Shown piece by piece: positions 1-12,290 of a stretch of 64,000 nt of DNA (position 1 is its first letter; each line of letters begins with the position of its first letter). This stretch comes from Delphinapterus leucas (Eukaryota > Chordata > Mammalia > Artiodactyla > Monodontidae): assembly GCF_002288925.2 (NCBI RefSeq), contig NW_022098050.1:2464725-2528724 (forward strand), given 5' to 3'. The notes under the pieces are model-generated. The model had not been told where the DNA came from. It saw only the letters and a list, made by a program, of their open reading frames with translations, and searched no databases. The translations under genes were made by a program, and so were the position numbers.

Positions 1-2559
1 TGGGAACTTTGAAACTTTTATTATCTCACAGGACCCAGAAATTGAATTGAAGCTTTGTTACTAAGCCAGGTTGTAGCAATGGACCCAGGAGTCAGTAGCT
101 CAATTTTCTACTTCTTTGCATCAAATTTACTCTTGAAAATGATGCATGCAATATTGAAGAAAGGCAGGGAGGAGCCTCTGTGAAGTGTTAAATATTTGGT
201 TCACTGGGTCCTATCAGCAGGTAGGGCCTGCAGGGAGCTTGTTTATGCAGCAGAACGATCTCATTATGAGGACAGTGATGTAATATAGTTTACTTCATAC
301 CCCAAAGCCATTCAAGGAAACAACTCAGTGAGTGATATTCATCCCGGGCCCTGTATTGTACTATTATGACTTGCAATAACTGGCAGCATATTAAAATAGA
401 GATCAGGGACTATGGCTCCTCATTGAATGAAGTTCTGAAATTTGAGCTGTTGAATTATTCAGTATTTTCCAATTTATAGAATAAAAGAATAATGTGATTG
501 ACTATTTCATGGTACAGTAATGGAAATAAAGAGAATGCACAGGCTTGATAGATTTCACAGTACATATTTATTTCTCATAATTGCATGGCACCCAAGTGGG
601 TCTTTGTATAGGCCAGTGTGACCCTTGCTGTCAAATACAAAGACAAGAACTTGCCTTTGAAAACTAGGGAACAATAAAATATTTTTAAAAACACATTAAT
701 GAATGATCACTACAAGGGACCCACAACAGTGCCTTGTTTAGCTTTGAAAATATCCATGAATACTATATTGAAAAAATAAAGTAACGTTTGAGACAAATGT
801 CCCATCTTGCCCATGACCATACAGTGGGAACAATATAAACTACAAGTTTAGAACAAAGGAAGGGAACCCTGCTTAATGTGATATGCAGTAAGATTACCAA
901 ATGCTTTATTGCAGCCCCAGCGGTGCCTGAGATAACAGTTTCTGCATAAATATTTGTTGCAGTAAAGAATGAATCAATGAGCACCTCCCTCCACAGGTGG
1001 CTCACACTAAATATGGTTGAACCATTCCTTCTCCCCAAAATTCAGATATTTTCTCTTTGAAACATATTAAAGGAAAGGCTCAATGGTGTGACTGCTAAGG
1101 GTCTAGGTTTTTAACCTTTGAGAGGTACATGAAGGAACCTAGCTACGGCTTTTTGGTACCGCAGCCAAAGAAGGGATATTGAGCTGGATGAACCATGAAA
1201 AGTTATATGCTACGTGTTCCTCTTTAAAAGTATTTACTAGTTAACCAAATAAAAAGCAAACTGCCATTCCTTGAGAATTTAAACTTTTATGTAAATAATA
1301 ATAACTAACTGTGATAAACATTATCATGAAGTAGCACCTGCTAGGCCAGAAGATTCCTCTAGTTTTGAGTTTAATCAGTATTAATAAAGAGACTGAAGAT
1401 AATCTCACTTAAGCCAGCACTTGGATCTTTTAATTGCTAAGCAACACTGAAACTATTTAAATTTTCTTTGAATTTAGTGGATGTCCATATCAACAACTGT
1501 CCAGTACAGTTTTTCACATAAGTGCATCATCTCAAATTTATCAGCCCATACCCAGAGGCTGCACTCTCAAAGACACGGGAAAACAAAGCCCAAAATGACA
1601 AAATCTGAATCAATGTAATTTTCTACTGTCTAAACATGGATTTCTACTTGCTTTGATTATTTAAAGAATACCTGAGAGCATGTCAACAAAACCTCTGAAA
1701 AGCAGAGTTTAAGGTTCAAGGAAATCTTCTATACTTGATTTTTTTTCTGTTCCTGGCTCTTTAAGTACACATGAAAAAATACAAAAAATTCCCCATGATT
1801 TTTTTCTGAATTTATTACCACTTTTTTTCTTGCTGCAGTCTGATAGTGTTTATGAAAATACTATGTAAATGAAGGAGTTCTACCCAAATAAAATGGAACT
1901 GTTGTTTTTACACACATGACAAAGATGAGAAACAAAGATCACACAGGAGGTACAGATACTTGCTCATAATACCCTGAACAAAATACAGTATGTCAATAGA
2001 TTCCCGTCATAATAGATATATGATTGCACGTGTAAATGCAGATGAATGCCCAAATAGTTGTGTGTAAAGCTAATATGTATATAGCATATTATGTATTTTC
2101 ATGAGACTTCTACAGTGATAAAAATAGACTCAGCATCAGTAAAAAAAAAAAAAAATGGCTCTAACCTTTTTTAAAATTCTCACTTAGAAATTCACTTGAA
2201 GGAGCAATACACAAACTGTGTGTGTTTAATTTTCACCCACAATCTCTGCAAGAAGTTAATCAAATAGACAATTAATCTCTGTGATATTATTCATATGAAA
2301 ACAAATGCATATTAAAATACACAGCAGACTTCATTCCCATTTCTGTTGAATCTTTCTCTAACTCTAGGGGACTCTAATGCCCAGCAGAACTCACAATATG
2401 AAAAAGATACACAGCAGTGCTTTCGTTGCACAGACTAGGCAATGCAAGCAATACGTTCTGCTGTATAAACACCTGTGATAAATGCAGAAAACGTGCTGTA
2501 AGATAACAAATGGGTCTTCTACCCCAGCCACACTTGTCATCTGCCACCTCGACCTGCTT
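1..2559. other. Intron sequence without a recognised element
   Basis: AT-rich intron. I see no exon, no SINE or LINE with clear homology and no tRNA-like boxes. A short A-run lies near 2141-2154. The short open frames here have no recognisable protein similarity and are treated as chance. Confidence 0.6.
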
Positions 2560-3230
2560 CTGCTCCTTATTTCCTTTAGTGATGTCACAGTCCTCTCAGG
2601 AATCCTGGGTTGAAACCTCACCGTCATCCTTGACTACTCCTTTCCTCCATCTCTCCTGTCTGATCAGTCTCCCCATCCTGTAGATTCTACCTCTACAATC
2701 TCTCCCACTTCATACTTCATCTCTACTATTGTAAGAGATTTCTAAGTGATCTCCCTGTTTCTGGCTGTCTCCTTCCAATCCAGCCTTGATATTGCCACTA
2801 GGGTGATCTTCCTAAAATGTAGATCAAATACCACTTATTTCACGAACTTTTTCCACTTGCTCCATTGACTAGAGCAGTAGTTCTCAAAAGTATCATCCCG
2901 GGGCTTTTTAGAAATGCAAATTCTTAGGTGCCAACCAACACCTTCTGAATCGGGAGCTTTGATGGTGAAGCCAAATGATCTGTCTTTTGACAGCTCCTCC
3001 AGTTGATGCTGATGCACACTAAAATTGGTAAACTACTGGGATAAGTTCAATTTTCTTGGCCTGGTGTCTTGTCATCCCACTTTTCTGATCTCATTTTTAC
3101 CTGGTTGTGCTTTTCTCCTCACCCCATCCTACTGTTTTAGAACATTACCCTTTACTGTACTAACTGGGATATCCCGTGGACTTGGAATTTTCTCTTCACA
3201 ATTATCAAGTTTTGAATTTAGATATGGTTA
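2560..3230 (+). repeat. L2 LINE fragment (interrupted by a MER5A-like element)
   Basis: The pyrimidine-rich text (rest of a 'gtcatccttgactcctc'-like phrase, 'ctccctgtttctggctgtctcc', 'agggtgatcttcctaaaatg') matches the 3' half of ancient L2 in sense orientation. After the interruption at 2875-3038 the L2-like text resumes ('gataagttcaattttcttggcctggtgtc', matching the L2 'aagtccaaactccttagcctgg' region). It is diverged and not coding. Confidence 0.7.
2875..3038. mobile_element. MER5A-like hAT-Charlie non-autonomous DNA transposon
   Basis: Starts CAGTAGTTCTCAAAA and ends ...GGTAAACTACTG, degenerate terminal inverted repeats of the MER5/Charlie type. Internal phrases such as 'aaatgcaaattcttaggtgcc' and 'cttctgaatcgggagctttgatg' match the MER5A body. 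No clear 8-bp target duplication survives. It sits inside an L2. Confidence 0.78.
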
Positions 3231-4044
3231 AAATTCCATTTCTTTCTTATATTCTTTTTGCTCTTCCCAGTTATATATTTCTCCTCCATTAGTTTACTTG
3301 AAAAATAGAAAATAGTTCTGGGTTGAGATAGAGCAAAACTTCTTGCTCTGTGTTTCCTCAGCAATGCTGTCTTTACTCATGGAACCTCTCCATTCTGCCT
3401 TGTGTTATATGTAGTTTCGTGTCTTCATTGCTGCAAACAATAGCCCACTTGGAATTGCTCTAAAATTTAAAGACTTTTATTACTTGTAAGCTTAAAAAAT
3501 AGAATTTTATTCTGCTATATGCTCTAAAACAAAATGAAAGTAAGTATGCACTTTAAACTTTGTTACTCTCTTAAGGATGAGTTTGCAGGGTGGGCGTCCT
3601 GCCATCCAACAGGTCTTTCCTGTGAGGTGCCTCTAAAACGGGAAACAGATTAAATTTGATCTCTGTTTGGTTTGTTGCTCATCATGTTGATATTTAATCC
3701 AGTGTCCAACAAGTGTCCCAAAGGTATAAAATGCCTGAAGCTGGCAACACTTTTTGACCTATCTGTACGCACATACTCTTATCCGTTTCATGGCCCAACT
3801 AGAGGGTTTTGTAGAGATACAAAAAGTGAAATTAACCAAATCTTTCATTGAAAATGTATACAGAAATGAATGGATCCAATTATAATAGTGAATAAAATAG
3901 CTTAAAATAGAGCAAACTGTGTGTGATGAATTCAGTCAGAGGTTCAGAGTCGATACATAATGGCTGTGACAGCATTGCCATTCAGTTATCAGATAAGTGA
4001 TTTCTTTTTTTTATTAAAATAAATATGGCATTTGGGTACTATTG

Positions 4045-6143
4045 TGGATTGTACTTTTTAAATTTTTATTTTATTTATTTTTTTATACAGTAGGTTCTTA
4101 TTAGTTATCTATTTTATACATATTAATGTATATATGTCATTTCCAATCTCCCAATTCATCCCACCAGCCCCCCACTTTCCCCCCATGGTGTCCATATGTT
4201 TGTTCTCTACATCTGTGTCTCTATTTCTGCCCTGCAGACCAGTTCATCTGTACCATTTTTCTAGGTTCCACATATATGCATTAATATACGATATTTGTTT
4301 TTCTCTTTCTGACTTAACTCCACCCTGTATGACAGTCTCTAGGTCCATCCATGTCTCTACAAATGACCCTATTTCATTCCTTTTTATGGCTGAGTAATAT
4401 TCNNNNNNNNNNNNNNNNNNNNNNNNNNNNNNNNNNNNNNNNNNNNNNNNNNNNNNNNNNNNNNNNNNNNNNNNNNNNNNNNNNNNNNNNNNNNNNNNNN
4501 NNCTGTTGATGGGCATTTAGGTTGCTTCTGTGACCTGGCTATTGTAAATAGTGCTGCAATGAACATTGGGGTGCATGTATTTTTTTGAATTATGGTTTTC
4601 TCAGGGTATATACCCAGTAGTGGGATTGCTGGGTCATATGGTAATTCTGTTTTTAGTTTTTTAAGGAACTTCCATACTGTTTTCCATAGTGACTGTATCA
4701 ATTTACATTCCCACCAACAGGGCAAGAGGGTTCCCTTTTCTCCGCACCTTCTCCAGCATTTGTTGATTGTAGATTTTCTGATGATGCCCATTCTAACTGG
4801 TGTGAGGTGATACCTCATTGTAGGTATTTGCAATTTCTTCAATTTGCATTTCTTTAATAATTAGTGATGTTGAGCAGCTTTTCATGTGCCTCTTGGCCAT
4901 CTGTATGTGTTCTTTGGAGAAATGTCTATTTAAGTCTTCTGCCCATTTTTTGATTGGGCTGTTTGTTTTTTTGATATTGAGCTGCATGAGCTGTTGATAT
5001 ATTTTGGAGATTAATCCTTTGCCCATTTCTTCATTTGCACATATTTTCTCCCCTTCTGAGGGTTGTCTTTTCGTCTTGTTTATGGTTTCCTTTGCTGTGC
5101 AGAAGCTTTTAAGTTTCATTAGGTCCCATTTGTTTATTTTTGTTTTTATTTCCATTATTCTAGGAGTTGGGTGAAAAAAGATCTTGCTGTGATTCATGTC
5201 AAAGAGTGTTCTTCTTATGTTTTCCTCTAAGAGTTTTATAGTGTCTGGCCTTACATTTAGGTCTTTAATCCATTTTGAGTTTATTTTTGTGTATGGTGTT
5301 AAAGAGTGTTCTAATTTCATTCTTTTACATGTAGCTGTCCAGTTTTCCCAGCACCACTTATTGAAGAGACTGTCTTTTCTCGTCTCCTTTGTCATAGATT
5401 AGTTGACCATAGGTGAGTGGGTTTATCTCTGGATTTTCTATCCTGTTCCATTGATCTATATTTCTGTTTTTGTGCCAGTACCATATTGTCTTGATTACTG
5501 TAGCTTTGTAGTATAGTCTGAAGTTAGGGAGTCTGATTCCACCAGCTCTTTTTATTTCCCTCAAGACTGCTTTGGCTATTCAGAGTCTTTTGTGTCTCCA
5601 TAAAAATTTTAAGATTTTTTTGTTCTAGTTCTGTAAAATAATGCCATTGGTAATTTGTTAGGGATTGTATTGAATCTGTAGATTGCTTTGGGTAGTATAG
5701 ACATTTTCACAATATTGATTCTTCCAACCCAAGAACATGGTATAGCTCTCCATCTTTCATCAGTGTCTTATAGTTTTCTGAGTACAGATCTTTCACCTCC
5801 TTAGGTAGGTTTATTCCTAGGTATATTATTCTTTTTGTTGTAATGGTGAATGGGTTTGTTTCCTTAATTTCTCTTTCTGATTTTTCATTGTTAGTGTATA
5901 GGAATGCAAGCGATTTCTGTGCATTAATTTTGTATCCTGCAACGTTACCAGATTTATTGATTAGCTCTAGTAGTTTTCTGATAGCATCTTTAGGATTCTC
6001 CATGTATAGTATCATGTCAACTGCAAACAGTGACAGTTTTACTTCTTCTTTTCCAATTTGTATTCCTTTTATTTCTTTGTCTTCTCTGATTGCCATGGTT
6101 AGGACTTCCATGAGTGATGTTTCTGATGATGCTATATTTTTGT
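4045..6143 (-). mobile_element. 5'-truncated L1 LINE, 3' end of ORF2 plus 3' UTR, antisense to IL1RAPL1
   Basis: The minus strand encodes broken pieces of the C-terminal half of L1 ORF2 (reverse transcriptase and distal region), readable at about 6111-5707, 5564-5358, 5395-4793 and 4842-4384. Successive pieces lie in different frames, so the copy carries several frameshifts and is dead. Recognisable peptides include [16 protein letters not shown] and [16 protein letters not shown] text. The element's 3' UTR lies toward 4045, where a T-rich run is the likely poly(A) tail. The 5' end is lost near 6143. The moderate divergence fits a cetartiodactyl-era L1. An assembly gap lies inside. Confidence 0.9.
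4403..4502. other. Assembly gap of exactly 100 N
   Basis: One hundred N characters, the conventional placeholder for a gap of unknown size. It interrupts the L1 between the text ending 'gagtaatattc' and the text starting 'ctgttgatgggcatt'. By recollection of the L1 consensus only about 40 bases belong there, so the true gap may be much shorter than 100 unless a repeat expansion is hidden. Confidence 0.97.
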
Positions 6144-6649
6144 AATTTAAGACACCAAAGTTTGCAAACTATACTTGGTGCTCAGTTTAAGAAATGGTGC
6201 ATAAGAGTTAATACAGTCTTAGCACATGAAGTAAAAAGTGCACTTATTTAGGTGGCTATTGTGAAAGGAGGTTATGAGACAGTTTTTGAAAATCTCTTTA
6301 AAATTTTGTATAAAGCCTTTGAAAATGTATTATTTGATCCAGGAATTTTTCTTCTGGAATTATTTCCTGAGGAAAGTACACTTTTTTTTTGAGGGGATGG
6401 TTGTGGCACATTGTATATAAAGTTATTTTATCACAGAATTATTTAGAACATTCAAATCTAGGGGAAAAACTTAAGGTGGGCTAACAGCAGAACGGCTAAG
6501 CAAATTATATGTAACACTATTATGGACTATTACGTAGTTATTATAAAATGTTCAGTAAAATGTCATGATGTAAGTTTTAATAGAATTATGACCTCAACTG
6601 AGAAAAGAAACTAAAGGATAGGTTATGAAACTACTACTCCTGTTTGTTT

Positions 6650-7001
6650 CCTTTTATTTTATTTTATTTTTTTATTTTTGGCAGCGTTGGGTCTTTGTTG
6701 CTGCACGTGGGCTTTCTCTAGTGCGGCGAGCAGGGGCTACTCTTCCTTGCAGTGCGTGGGCTTCTTATTGTGGTGGCTTCTCTTGTCACGGAGCATGGGC
6801 TCTAGGCGCGCGGACTTCAGTAGTTGCCGCACGCAGGCTCAGTAGTTGTGGCTCTTGGGCTCTAGAGCGCAGGCTCAGTAGTTGTGGCGGACAGGCTTAG
6901 TTGCTCCACAGCATGTGGGATCTTCCCAGACCAGGGATCGAACCCATGTCCCCTGTATTGGTGGGCGGATTCTTAACCACTGCGCCACCAGGGAAGTCCC
7001 C
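6650..7001 (-). mobile_element. Long tRNA-derived CHR-type SINE
   Basis: On the minus strand it begins GGACTTCCCTGGTGGCGCAG (box A region) followed by box B GGGTTCGATCCCTGG, then a longer GC-rich body with repeated 'caggctcagtagttgtgg'-type units (seen on the + strand), and a T-rich run at about 6655-6680 that is the poly(A) tail. The body is longer than in the other SINEs of this window. The open frame across it is a repeat artefact. Confidence 0.87.
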
Positions 7002-7924
7002 CCCCCTTTTTTATCATAAGAATACAAACACTTTTAAGAATAAATCCTTACCAAGTGTGTGTTATGTAATGCATGGGGTTTTGTGTATTAGTATCTAGGA
7101 TACCTGCTAGAATGCGGAGGCTAAGGTATGATGGAGGGGTAGCTATACTACCAGGATCCTATTTGCCTTGGCATCACCTGTCTCCTGATAAAGAGGGAAC
7201 CATATCTTAGAAGAAATTTGATAACACCTGAGCAAGGCCTGCACCCACCTGGAGATAACCTACATTGAGAGCATGGCAGATGATAACTTCCAGGCTTTGT
7301 CAGATAAAGGGTATTCTAGAAACTGGATTCCTGATAATTGGCAGAGTCTCTTGAGTTAACCTCAGTTCTTACCACCCACACAGATCTCTCCAAAATATTT
7401 GAAAGAGCTCTTCCAAAGTTGTCACATTGTATATATCTTTAAAGGCAAGAATCTGGCAATATTTCACATCAGATAAACATAATCCAGAAAGTAGAGATGA
7501 AGACGAAGTGTTGTGTGAACCAACATATACTATAAACATTAACTTATGTCATAATTTGCTGTAATCATTGCTGCTGATAATTTGGGGGCACCTCTGCTTC
7601 CTCCTTGGAAGGATTCCAGCATCGCCACTTTTCATTTATGAAGTTCATGTGTGGAAAGAGTAGCAGCTCTGGAAAGAGCAGAATTCACCTCATTGAAATC
7701 TAGCCTCAGCCTTTTTGTTCCATGTCTATGATAGCTGATGTGCATGGCCTACACTCCCTAGCCACGGTCATGTCTCAAGTTTGGCTTTTCCAAGCACACT
7801 AGGGGTAGAGACAAATGATGCCAATATGCCAGATATTTATCTTTAATCATTGCAAGTTTTCAAAAAATATGAATATGAATATATATATATATGCACACAT
7901 TCAGGTCTATCTGTGAGTCATTTT

Positions 7925-7939
7925 AAAAATTCATTACAT
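7925..7939. repeat. Target-site duplication (left) of the L1 at 7940-8150
   Basis: AAAAATTCATTACAT, identical to 8151-8165. Confidence 0.9.
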
Positions 7940-8150
7940 GTACACACTGCTGTATTTAAAATGGATAACCAACAGGGACCTACTGTATAGCACAGGGAGC
8001 TCTGCTCAATGTTATGTGGCAGCCTGGATGTGAGGGGAGTTTGGGGGAGAATGGATACATGTATATTTATGGCTGAGTCCCTTTGCTGTGTACCTGAAAC
8101 TATCACAACATTGTTAATCAACTGTACTCCAATATAAAATAAAAAGTTAA
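7940..8150 (+). mobile_element. Very short 5'-truncated L1 3' end with 15-bp target duplication
   Basis: Phrases such as 'cagggacctactgtatagcac' and 'ccaatataaaataaaaagtt' are the L1 3' UTR end of cetartiodactyls in sense orientation. The 15-mer AAAAATTCATTACAT flanks it at 7925-7939 and 8151-8165, a direct target-site duplication. It shows target-primed insertion of only about 211 bases. Confidence 0.9.
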
Positions 8151-8299
8151 AAAAATTCATTACATTTTCATTGCGTAAAAGATTTTAAATGAATAAATTA
8201 GAAAAACTTTTCACAGAGCCCACCCCTTGACGTGAATGGTTGATTTTCTTGTTGAATGCAAAAGATATTTCAGTCTGTGACAAAAGATATGACTTGCAG

Positions 8300-9010
8300 A
8301 GTAAACTAATATCATTCCTCTTCCTTGATGCTTGTATTCAGTTGTTCACCTACTCCTGCCAATTTTACCTCCTAAATCTTCCCCGTTTCTCCTTCTCTAC
8401 TACCACTGCCCAACTTCAGACCTTCAGTAACATCACTTTCCTGGATAAAGCCTTCTACCTTATATGTCTACCTAAAATTTCAGTCAGCATAGCATATTTG
8501 AAAATATTAGACTGTGTCCATCATCTCCCTGACTGAAAGTCTGTGATATTTCCCCATCACTTTCACAATGAAACCACACAGTTTTTACATCTTCTAAAAA
8601 TACCTCCACAGTCTGTCTTTGCCCACTTCTTTCCCTCCATCTCTTGCTATTTCCTGCTCTAAACTTGTTGTTTCTACACCACAAAGCCATTTGTAGTTCC
8701 TGCGAAACTCTGCTATCTCTTACTTCTGTGCCTTTGCTTTTGTGTTCACCTCCAAATTAAATATCTGTCTGCCAATTCTTTGAATGGCTAACTTCTGACA
8801 GACTTCTCAAATGTTTTCTCTTCATGGAACATATTCTTGACTAGCCCTATGCATTTCTTTATCATTGCATTTCCATTGTGCTTTCAGTTTCTGTCTGTCT
8901 CTTGGATTACAGTGTGAGCTCCTTGAAAACAAGAGCTGTGTCTTTTATGTTTTCATGTCTCCAGCCCTTAGGACAGAAACTGGAATGAAGGTAGTTCTTG
9001 CTACATGAAT
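8300..9010 (+). repeat. L2 LINE 3' portion
   Basis: Diverged sense L2. The 3' part reads 'gtgagctccttgaaaacaag', 'gtcttttatgttttcatgtctccagcccttag', matching the L2 ending 'gtgagctccttgagggcaggg...'. The minus-strand open frame at 8484-8690 is incidental. Confidence 0.8.
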
Positions 9011-9029
9011 ATATAAATCTGTGTTAGAT

Positions 9030-9425
9030 CAGATTTCCTACAACAGAGCCTAAGACAGGATTTTTGATGCACACCATTGATGGAGTGCTCTTCAGGGAAA
9101 ACTTAAGAGGAAGGGAGTGAGGGAGGGAGGGAGGAAGGCAGGGCAGGAAAGGGGAGAGAGCTGAGTGAATAGGTCACAGTTAACCTCTAAGCTCGGCCTG
9201 GTCCACACACAGAGGAGCTCTGGAACACGAACTGCACTGTACAGTTGTCTCTACTTGAGCCAAAGGAATAGCCTTTTTTTTTTTTTTTTTTTAGACTCAC
9301 ATCAGTCACTTATTGGCAGTAGGCAGACCCAAGGGGATGTAAACTTCCCACCAAGATGGTTCTTGTCAATCAAGGGTTATTTTCAAGAGAAGGAGACAGT
9401 TGTGAACTGTTAGCAGGCAATACTC
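9030..9425. repeat. Unidentified dispersed repeat, copy A
   Basis: The stretch shares a diverged order of phrases with 27255-27700: 'gagcctaagacaggattttt' against 'aagcccaagacagggattct'; 'gagctctggaacacgaactgca' against 'gagctgtggaacataaattgca'; then 'acttgagccaaagg' against 'ccttgaagcaaggg', and 'ggttcttgtca' against 'ggctcttgtca'. A GGGA-rich run lies at about 9116-9135 and a poly(T) run at 9273-9292. I cannot name the family. Confidence 0.55.
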
Positions 9426-9739
9426 TAAGTTGCTGAAGAATGGACAGATCTGTTTAGTAAAGAGGATGGGGGGACCTCTATTAAACTATCACAGATGCCT
9501 TAATTATTTTATCATTATTCCAATGTACCTACTCAAGTAGATACTTCAAAAGTAGTATAATTTGCCTTTTTATAAGTAAAGTCTTACATTTTCATATTAG
9601 GGTGCATTATATATGAGCTCTATGATTAAACTTTTTTTTTAAAGAATGAAACTTTCAAGCTTGTTACCATGACATATTTTGCAGTCTTATATATGGAGTA
9701 ATAGTGACCAAATTAACAATGCTTTCCCTAAGCTCATTT

Positions 9740-9874
9740 TAATTAATTAATTAATTAATTTTAATTTGGCCACACCGCGCTGCATGTGAGATCTTAGTTC
9801 CCCGACCAGGAATTGAACCCAAGGCCCCTGCATTGGAAGCGGAAGTCTTAACCACTGGACCACCAGGGAAGTCC
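9740..9874 (-). mobile_element. Short tRNA-derived CHR-type SINE
   Basis: Minus-strand start GGGACTTCCCTGGTGGTCCAG, then a box B-like GGGTTCAATTCCTGG. The tail side holds four TTAA units (about 9740-9756) and 'ttggccacacc'. A short target duplication, CTCATTT, is visible at 9733-9739 and 9875-9881. Confidence 0.88.
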
Positions 9875-9881
9875 CTCATTT

Positions 9882-11790
9882 GAATATATTTATGTTATCC
9901 AATCTATGCAGCCTTTGTCCATGAAATAGTACATCAATATGAACTACTTGTAAAGGAATTAGTTCTGAATCTTAATTCCATCACCGTCTTCATATAATCT
10001 ACAATATTATGGGCGGTAACAAAAATAAATGAATATGGTGCTTCCTACTCTCATCCTCCAGTGTAACTTCATGGCTTTATAAAGTCCCATTGACTCTGAA
10101 GGAGTATGTGCTGTATAGGAGACATCGAACTAGAGTATTTCCATGGAATCTTCTCATCAGGGAAAGAGAATACCAATAGCTAACTTTCTGAGAGAGGCTT
10201 ACAGAAGGATATTTTATTCTGAAAGACAGAAAAACCGATTAAATACTATTGTCCTGCAGAATTACCCAATGATAATTTAAAAATAATAAAGGTTACCTGG
10301 TAACTTACATAATGGAAGTAACAGTGTATAGAAATATGGAAATATGTTGGCTTGGAATGACTGTTTCCAAGCCAACAGAGCTTATATACTGAAGTAAGGA
10401 AAAACTGAACATATAATTGGCAATTCTTGTCATCAAGAGTTAGGTTTTAAGTTATCACATTTTCTTTTAAGATTTGAGATGTCCCGCTGGACAAGATTAA
10501 GAAAAACATGGTTTGCAGCTATATAAGAAGAATGTCTTTATTCAAAGGAGATCCATACTGAAGTATTTTAGGAGTGAAATGTCATTATGTCTCTATTTTA
10601 ATTTATTTTCAGATCATTTAGGAAAAAATTGTGATACATGCAGAGTGAGAATGTATGCAAATGCGGTGAAATGTTAACAAAGGAAAAAAAATAGCACTCC
10701 TCACTTATTTAATAAAATGCTTTAATTATTGAAAAAATATATGTTCATTTATTTAAATGTGTTTATCAAAATAATTTGAAGATATCTTGAATTGTTCTTT
10801 ATATTATTTGCCATCTTTCCCCAAAAAAGTATTAACATATTAATAAATTTATAGTTTACTTTTGAACATCATACATTTAGTCTAATGGTAGTAATACTTC
10901 CTAAGCCACAGATCCTACATTTTATTTCCACATTAAAATTAACATAAAGTGTCTCTGATATCCAAGGTGCTGGTATTTCTTAATTTCACCTCTGCCTTTT
11001 CCTTGGCGTGTGAATCAGAGCTGTTTGAAACTTTTTTCCCAGTAGATAGTAAATAACTCTAATTTTCAGTAATATTTATGGTTTTCTTTCAACACTTCTC
11101 AGTAAGCGTATTTTGAAAGTATGTATTAATATCTCTATCTATCCCCCAAAACACAGCTCTCCTTCTGTTCTCTTGATCTAATTTGTTACTAACTTTTTAG
11201 AAGTTTCTAGGCTAAGTATTTTTGCTTTTAGCTTCAAGCATTTTACTTTACCTTACAAATCTTTTGAGAATTTGAATAATTTCATCTTACTGTTTATACT
11301 GCTACCTTGAAGGTGTACCAGCCTTTTGCACTGGTAGTGATATCCTCTGAGACAGATGGCCTCAGTTACAATAACGTAATTCTAGAATTGTATTATAATT
11401 CATATCGTGGTAAAACAAGATAATTTCATGCTTATTGCCAGAACTATAACTGTTTAAAATAAAATCCCACCTAGGATTCGTTTCATGCAATGGGACAAAT
11501 GTACAAAATTGTGTTGATAAATACTGCATGTAATTATGTAACCTTGACATCTCTGTTTGTGTACAGTTCTGTCATCCTATTTAGTGTGGTGAGCCAGCTC
11601 TGTGGCAGTCATTGGCAGGAGTGATGGTAATGACTTGGATGTTGTTGATGTCCACCAAGCTTCCAGCACAGTTACTCTAGACAGTACCTCGATACGGCTC
11701 TTCATTAGGAATCTTAGACCAACATTTGGTAGTAAAAGTAAACTAAATTAAAGAATGGTGTGAAATTTAAATTACCTTTATTAGGAAACA
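9882..11790. other. Intron sequence without a recognised element
   Basis: AT-rich intron. I see no confident repeat, exon or RNA gene. An inverted pair (CTTGGAATGACTGTTTCCAAG, about 10351-10371) could form a small hairpin, as expected by chance in such sequence. Confidence 0.55.
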
Positions 11791-11799
11791 GAATACCAT

Positions 11800-11890
11800 G
11801 GTGGTAGAGAGAATGAATTCTAGGGTCATATGTAGCTGGATGAGAATACCAGAACTTCCACATATGAGCTGGCGTTGAGTTTCTTCAATT
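11800..11890 (+). repeat. MIR SINE fragment
   Basis: 'tggtggtagagagaatgaattctagggtcatatgtagctgg ... gagtttcttcaattgtaaatct' follows the MIR order (tagtggttaagagc..., ctcagtttcctcatctgtaaaatg). Heavily diverged. Confidence 0.5.
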
Positions 11891-11914
11891 GTAAATCTTG
11901 GCATTATTTTGTTT

Positions 11915-12290
11915 ATTTATTCAAGAATTCATTCAGTCAGTCAGTGTGTGTTGAGCTGGTTAGCGGGCACAGTTCTAGGCACTGAGGTTAAAAAAGTGAA
12001 TTAGAAGGACCAAGTTCCTGACCTCAAGGGGCTTATGTTCTGTTGGGGAGACAGAAAGCAAGCAAAAATTGGGTACATGATGTAACGTCAGATAGCAATG
12101 AGTCCTGTGAAAAAATATTAAAGAACAATCTGGGTCAGGTGACTAGGATAGAAAGGTGGTATTGCAGGCAGGGCAGTTAGAAAAGGATTCTTGAAGGAGG
12201 TGACATATGGAGGAAGGGAGGGAGGAAGCCATGCAGTTGATTGGTGACAAAAGTTCCATGTAGAGGGAACAATGAGGCCAAAGCCTGAAT
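11915..12290 (-). repeat. L2 LINE 3' end, antisense
   Basis: 'tttattcaagaattcattca', 'gggcacagttctaggcactgagg', 'tgacctcaaggggcttatgttctgttggggagac' match the reverse complement of the L2 3' end. The tail 'attcttgaaggaggtgacat' is also L2. Confidence 0.82.

Noticed and set aside
4793..6111. Protein-like frames resembling a reverse transcriptase
   Set aside because: They are pieces of a truncated, frameshifted L1 ORF2 in several frames, not a host gene.
6625..6900. 91-codon open frame on the + strand
   Set aside because: It overlaps the antisense long SINE almost entirely.
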